64,000 nt of DNA from the NCBI RefSeq assembly GCF_002776695.1, contig NZ_LFJC01000003.1, positions 7,488,628 through 7,552,627 on the forward strand, in the 5' to 3' direction. The notes beneath the pieces are model-generated. The model was not told the origin of the DNA and ran no database searches. It worked only from the letters and a program-made list of their open reading frames with translations. The DNA is from Bradyrhizobium nitroreducens. Its GTDB lineage: Bacteria; Pseudomonadota; Alphaproteobacteria; Rhizobiales; Xanthobacteraceae. Of the stretch, positions 61,183 to 64,000 are shown in pieces; position 1 is the first letter of the stretch, and every line of letters starts with the position of its first letter. The position numbers and the translations under genes were made by a program.

Positions 61183-62483
61183 GATCGCCGCTCCAGCCAG
61201 CGCTCGGCAATGCCGATCACGTGCTCGCGCAGATTGTCGTCGGCGATCTGCTCGATCGCCTCGCCCACGAAAGCCTGGATCAGCAGCGCCTGGGCCTGCT
61301 TCTCCGGCAGGCCGCGCGCCTTCAGATAGAACAGCAGGCTGTCGTCGAGCGCACCGGCGGTGGCGCCGTGGCCGCAGGAGACATCGTCAGCGAAGATCTC
61401 GAGCTCGGGCTTGTTGTCGGCCTCGGCCTCGTCCGAAAGCAGCAGCGCGCGGGTCATCATCTTGCCGTCGGTCTTCTGCGCGTCGGGACGGACGATGATG
61501 CGGCCCTGGAACACCGAATGAGCGCGATCGTCGATCACCGCGCGAAAAACTTCGCGGCTGACGCAGTTCGGCACGGCGTGGTCGACCACCAGCGTGGTGT
61601 CGCCATGCTCGGTCTTCTGCAACAAATTGACGCCATTGGCCGAGAGCTCGCTGCCCTCGCCTGCCAACGTGATGAAGCCCTGCAGACGACTCACCGCAGC
61701 GCCGGTGGTCATGTTGAAGAAATTGTACTTCACGTTGGCGCCGATGGTGACGAAGTGCGAGGTCACGTTCACCGCGTCAGGCGCGTCGTCCATCAGGCGG
61801 ATATGCGCGACGTCGGCATTGTCGCCGACCGAGACGATGACGGCGTCGTTGACCTGGTAGGCGCTGGCGCCCGCCGCGACAAAAGTCTCGACGATGGTGG
61901 CGCGCGCGCCCTTCCCGACCGCGACCTGCGAGCGGCTGAACGCGGAAGCCGATGCGGCGGTTGCGATGTGAATGATCTGGATCGGCGCGGACAACTGGAC
62001 GCCGTCGGCGATCGAGAGCACGACGCCGTCGGTCGCCATCGCCGCGTTCAGCGCGATCACGGCGTCAACGGTCGCGGTCTTCAGGAGATCTGCGTCCTTC
62101 TCCAGCGTCTCTCGCAGAGTCTTGAAGCCTGCCTCGGAAGCAAGCGCCTTCACGTCGGACAGATCGGCCGCGAGCACGCTGTCGACCAGCACCAGCTTGT
62201 GGGCGCCGTCGATCGCATGCGCCTTCACGGCGTCCGCGGCGCGTTTCAGCGCGGCGGCATCGGGCGCGGCGGCCAGCGGCAGCACCTCGCCGACCAGCGC
62301 GCGCAGGTCGGTGTATTTCCATTCCTCGATCCGGCGGTGCGGCAGGCCGAGACGCTCATAGGTCTCGAACGCCTCGCGGCGCACGGCGGTGATCCCAGGC
62401 GAACCCGGCAGCCGGCCCTCGGCGCTGGTGAAGAGATCGCTCACCGCGCGGCCCTTTCCGGTCTTTGCCACAGCAACGTTCAT
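61179..62483 (-). CDS. sufD: Fe-S cluster assembly protein SufD
   Basis: 434-residue scaffold partner. Conserved parts: RRIEEWKYTDLRAL near the N-terminus, and the C-terminal core FQGRIIVRPDAQKTDG, ALLLSDEAEADNKPELEI, CGHGATAGALDDS. ATG 62483 with AAGGA upstream; a TTG at 62492 is an alternative. Forms SufBC2D. Confidence 0.94.
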   Translation of the reverse strand: MNVAVAKTGKGRAVSDLFTSAEGRLPGSPGITAVRREAFETYERLGLPHRRIEEWKYTDLRALVGEVLPLAAAPDAAALKRAADAVKAHAIDGAHKLVLVDSVLAADLSDVKALASEAGFKTLRETLEKDADLLKTATVDAVIALNAAMATDGVVLSIADGVQLSAPIQIIHIATAASASAFSRSQVAVGKGARATIVETFVAAGASAYQVNDAVIVSVGDNADVAHIRLMDDAPDAVNVTSHFVTIGANVKYNFFNMTTGAAVSRLQGFITLAGEGSELSANGVNLLQKTEHGDTTLVVDHAVPNCVSREVFRAVIDDRAHSVFQGRIIVRPDAQKTDGKMMTRALLLSDEAEADNKPELEIFADDVSCGHGATAGALDDSLLFYLKARGLPEKQAQALLIQAFVGEAIEQIADDNLREHVIGIAERWLERRS

Positions 62484-62495
62484 TGCAAACAATCC

Positions 62496-63248
62496 TTACG
62501 CGGCATCCTCGAACTGGGCGTAGCCGGACGCTTCCAGCTCCAGCGCCAGTTCCTTGCCGCCGCTCTTCACGACGCGGCCCTTCGACATCACGTGCACGAC
62601 GTCGGGCACGATGTAGTTCAGCAGCCGCTGATAATGGGTGATGACGACCATCGAACGCTTGGGCGAGCGCAGCGCGTTGACGCCGTCGGCCGCAATGCGC
62701 AGCGCGTCGATGTCGAGGCCGGAATCCATCTCGTCGAGGATGCAAAGGCTGGGCTCGAACAGCGCCATCTGCAGCACCTCGTTGCGCTTCTTCTCGCCGC
62801 CGGAGAAGCCGACATTGACGCCGCGCTTGAGCATATCCTGCGGGATGTTCAGCGACTTCGAGACCTCGCGGACCTTCCTGAGGAAGTCCGGGGTCGAGAA
62901 TTCCTCCTCGCCGCGTGCCTTGCGCTGGGCGTTCAGCGCCGTGCGCAGGAAGTTCATGGTGGCGACGCCGGGAATCTCGACCGGATACTGGAACGCCAGG
63001 AACACGCCCTTGGCGGCGCGCTCTTCGGCGGCCATCTCCAGCAGGTCCTCGCCCTTGAACAGGATCTGGCCGCCGGTGACTTCATAGCCGGGCTTGCCGG
63101 CGATGACGTGCGAGAGCGTCGACTTGCCGGAGCCGTTCGGTCCCATGATGGCGTGGATCTCGCCCTCGTTCACGGTCAGCGTCAGCCCGTGGAGGATCTC
63201 ACGCTCCTCGACACGAACCTGGAGGTCTTTCACTTCAAGCAAAGCCAT
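62496..63248 (-). CDS. sufC: Fe-S cluster assembly ATPase SufC
   Basis: 250-residue ABC-type ATPase. Walker A GPNGSGKST, signature FSGGEKKRNEVLQM, Walker B CILDEMDSGLDIDAL. Cytoplasmic motor of SufBC2D. It is separated from sufB by 132 bases that contain a palindromic repeat. Confidence 0.95.
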   Translation of the reverse strand: MALLEVKDLQVRVEEREILHGLTLTVNEGEIHAIMGPNGSGKSTLSHVIAGKPGYEVTGGQILFKGEDLLEMAAEERAAKGVFLAFQYPVEIPGVATMNFLRTALNAQRKARGEEEFSTPDFLRKVREVSKSLNIPQDMLKRGVNVGFSGGEKKRNEVLQMALFEPSLCILDEMDSGLDIDALRIAADGVNALRSPKRSMVVITHYQRLLNYIVPDVVHVMSKGRVVKSGGKELALELEASGYAQFEDAA

Positions 63249-63267
63249 AATGTCTTTCCATCTATCC

Positions 63268-63374
63268 CCTCATCCTGAGGAGCGCCGAAGGCGCGTCTCG
63301 AAGGATTGAGGCCACCAATCTTTCCGGTATCCATCCTTCGAGACGGCCGCTTTGGCGGCCTCCTCAGGATGAGG
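63268..63374. repeat. Palindromic repeat, family A, between sufB and sufC
   Basis: Two outward-facing halves: CCTCATCCTGAGG...CTCGAAGGAT (63268-63305) and ATCCTTCGAGA...CTCAGGATGAGG (63333-63374), inverted relative to each other, each with its own small hairpin. Same family as the inner part of 1312-1518. In the suf mRNA it would fold into a large hairpin. Confidence 0.8.
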
Positions 63375-63380
63375 TCCGAG

Positions 63381-64000
63381 CTAGCCGACCGACCCTTCGA
63401 GCGAGATCGAGATCAGCTTCTGCGCTTCCACCGCGAATTCCATCGGCAGTTGCTGCAGCACGTCCTTGACGAAGCCGTTGACGACGAGGCCGACCGCTTC
63501 TTCCTGGCTGAGCCCGCGCTGGATGCAGTAGAACAGCACGTCCTCGGAGATCTTCGAGGTCGTCGCTTCGTGCTCGAACGTCGCCGAGGAGTTCTTGGCC
63601 TCGATGTACGGCACGGTGTGTGCGCCGCATTTGTCGCCGATCAGCAGCGAGTCGCAGGCGGTGAAGTTGCGCGCGCCGGTCGCTTTCCGGTGCGCGGTGA
63701 CGAGGCCGCGATAGGTGTTCTGCGACTTGCCGGCGGCGATGCCCTTGGAGATGATCCGGCTCGACGTGTTCTTGCCGAGGTGGATCATCTTGGTGCCGCT
63801 ATCGACCTGCTGGAAGCCGTTCGAGATCGCGATCGAATAGAACTCGCCGCTCGAATTGTCGCCGCGCAAGATGCAGCTCGGATATTTCCAGGTGATTGCG
63901 GACCCGGTCTCGACCTGGGTCCAGGAAATCTTGGAGCGGTCGCCGCGGCAGTCGCCACGCTTGGTGACGAAATTGTAGATGCCGCCCTTGCCTTCCGAAT
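63381..64000 (-). CDS. sufB: Fe-S cluster assembly protein SufB (C-terminal part, cut by window end)
   Basis: The last about 206 codons are present; the frame continues beyond base 64000. Conserved parts: NFVTKRGDCRGDRSKISWTQ, TWKYPSCILRGDNSSGEFYS, GDKCGAHTVPYIEAKNSSA, HEATTSKISEDVLFYCIQRG. Central scaffold of SufBC2D and first suf gene visible here; regulators such as IscR or Irr sites would lie outside the window. Open end is at the window border, not a truncation. Confidence 0.95.
   Translation of the reverse strand, partial: SEGKGGIYNFVTKRGDCRGDRSKISWTQVETGSAITWKYPSCILRGDNSSGEFYSIAISNGFQQVDSGTKMIHLGKNTSSRIISKGIAAGKSQNTYRGLVTAHRKATGARNFTACDSLLIGDKCGAHTVPYIEAKNSSATFEHEATTSKISEDVLFYCIQRGLSQEEAVGLVVNGFVKDVLQQLPMEFAVEAQKLISISLEGSVG

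Overview
The window looks like chromosomal DNA of a Bradyrhizobium-type alphaproteobacterium. The evidence is high GC, rhizobial gene sets (uptake hydrogenase hupUVSLCDF, PHA synthase, SUF Fe-S assembly, Omp25/31-type porins), strong use of 4-base ATGA/GTGA start-stop overlaps, and several families of short palindromic intergenic repeats. I see no tRNA, rRNA, IS element, phage or CRISPR array. The genus is an inference from gene content, not from a marker gene.

Layout. (1) 104-5292 (+): a complete branched-chain amino acid type ABC importer (substrate-binding protein, LivH, LivM, LivG, LivF) ending in an overlapping Rieske ferredoxin gene; a palindromic element sits between the first two genes. 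(2) 5404-17615: a catabolic block around a GntR/FCD regulator. Leftward: NMT1/THI5-type ABC importer, class II aldolase family protein, FMN-dependent (LLM) monooxygenase and an esterase. Rightward: SDR, aminotransferase, alpha/beta hydrolase, M20-type amidohydrolase and flavin reductase. The enzyme mix resembles pathways that oxidatively open N-heterocycles; the substrate is not known. (3) 18012-19772: a TonB-receptor remnant fused in frame to a DUF3422 gene. (4) 19841-27063 (+): H2-sensor hydrogenase hupUV, a sigma-54 promoter, and the O2-tolerant-type uptake hydrogenase hupSLCDF. The cluster stops abruptly at a repeat, without hupGHIJK or hyp genes. (5) 27295-34822: a beta-lactamase-fold protein, a haloacid dehalogenase, a DUF4261-like protein, and the leftward aminotransferase-hom-glpX group. 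(6) 35075-41818: phaC, a MAPEG protein interrupted at its end by an apparently inserted carbamoyltransferase-like gene, then a leftward unit (paiB-like, argC type 2, argC type 1, methyltransferase). That unit is preceded by a strong promoter and a 25-codon ORF with five consecutive Arg codons. (7) 41830-54700: dedA, parE, three outer-membrane beta-barrels, an SDR, an FAD monooxygenase, secreted proteins, a caspase-like protease and an AraC regulator. (8) 54999-64000: rhlE, a GGDEF protein, a FabA-like dehydratase, a TfoX-like protein with a histone-H1-like tail, and the leftward SUF operon sufBCDS-sufT-sufA (sufB cut by the window end).

The most notable candidate for an undescribed system is the putative arginine-responsive leader/attenuator at 41634-41818, in front of an operon with two different argC genes. 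Next are the inserted carbamoyltransferase-like gene flanked by copies of its neighbour's 3' end, and the GntR-controlled catabolic island with repeated TTGTAT boxes at its promoters.
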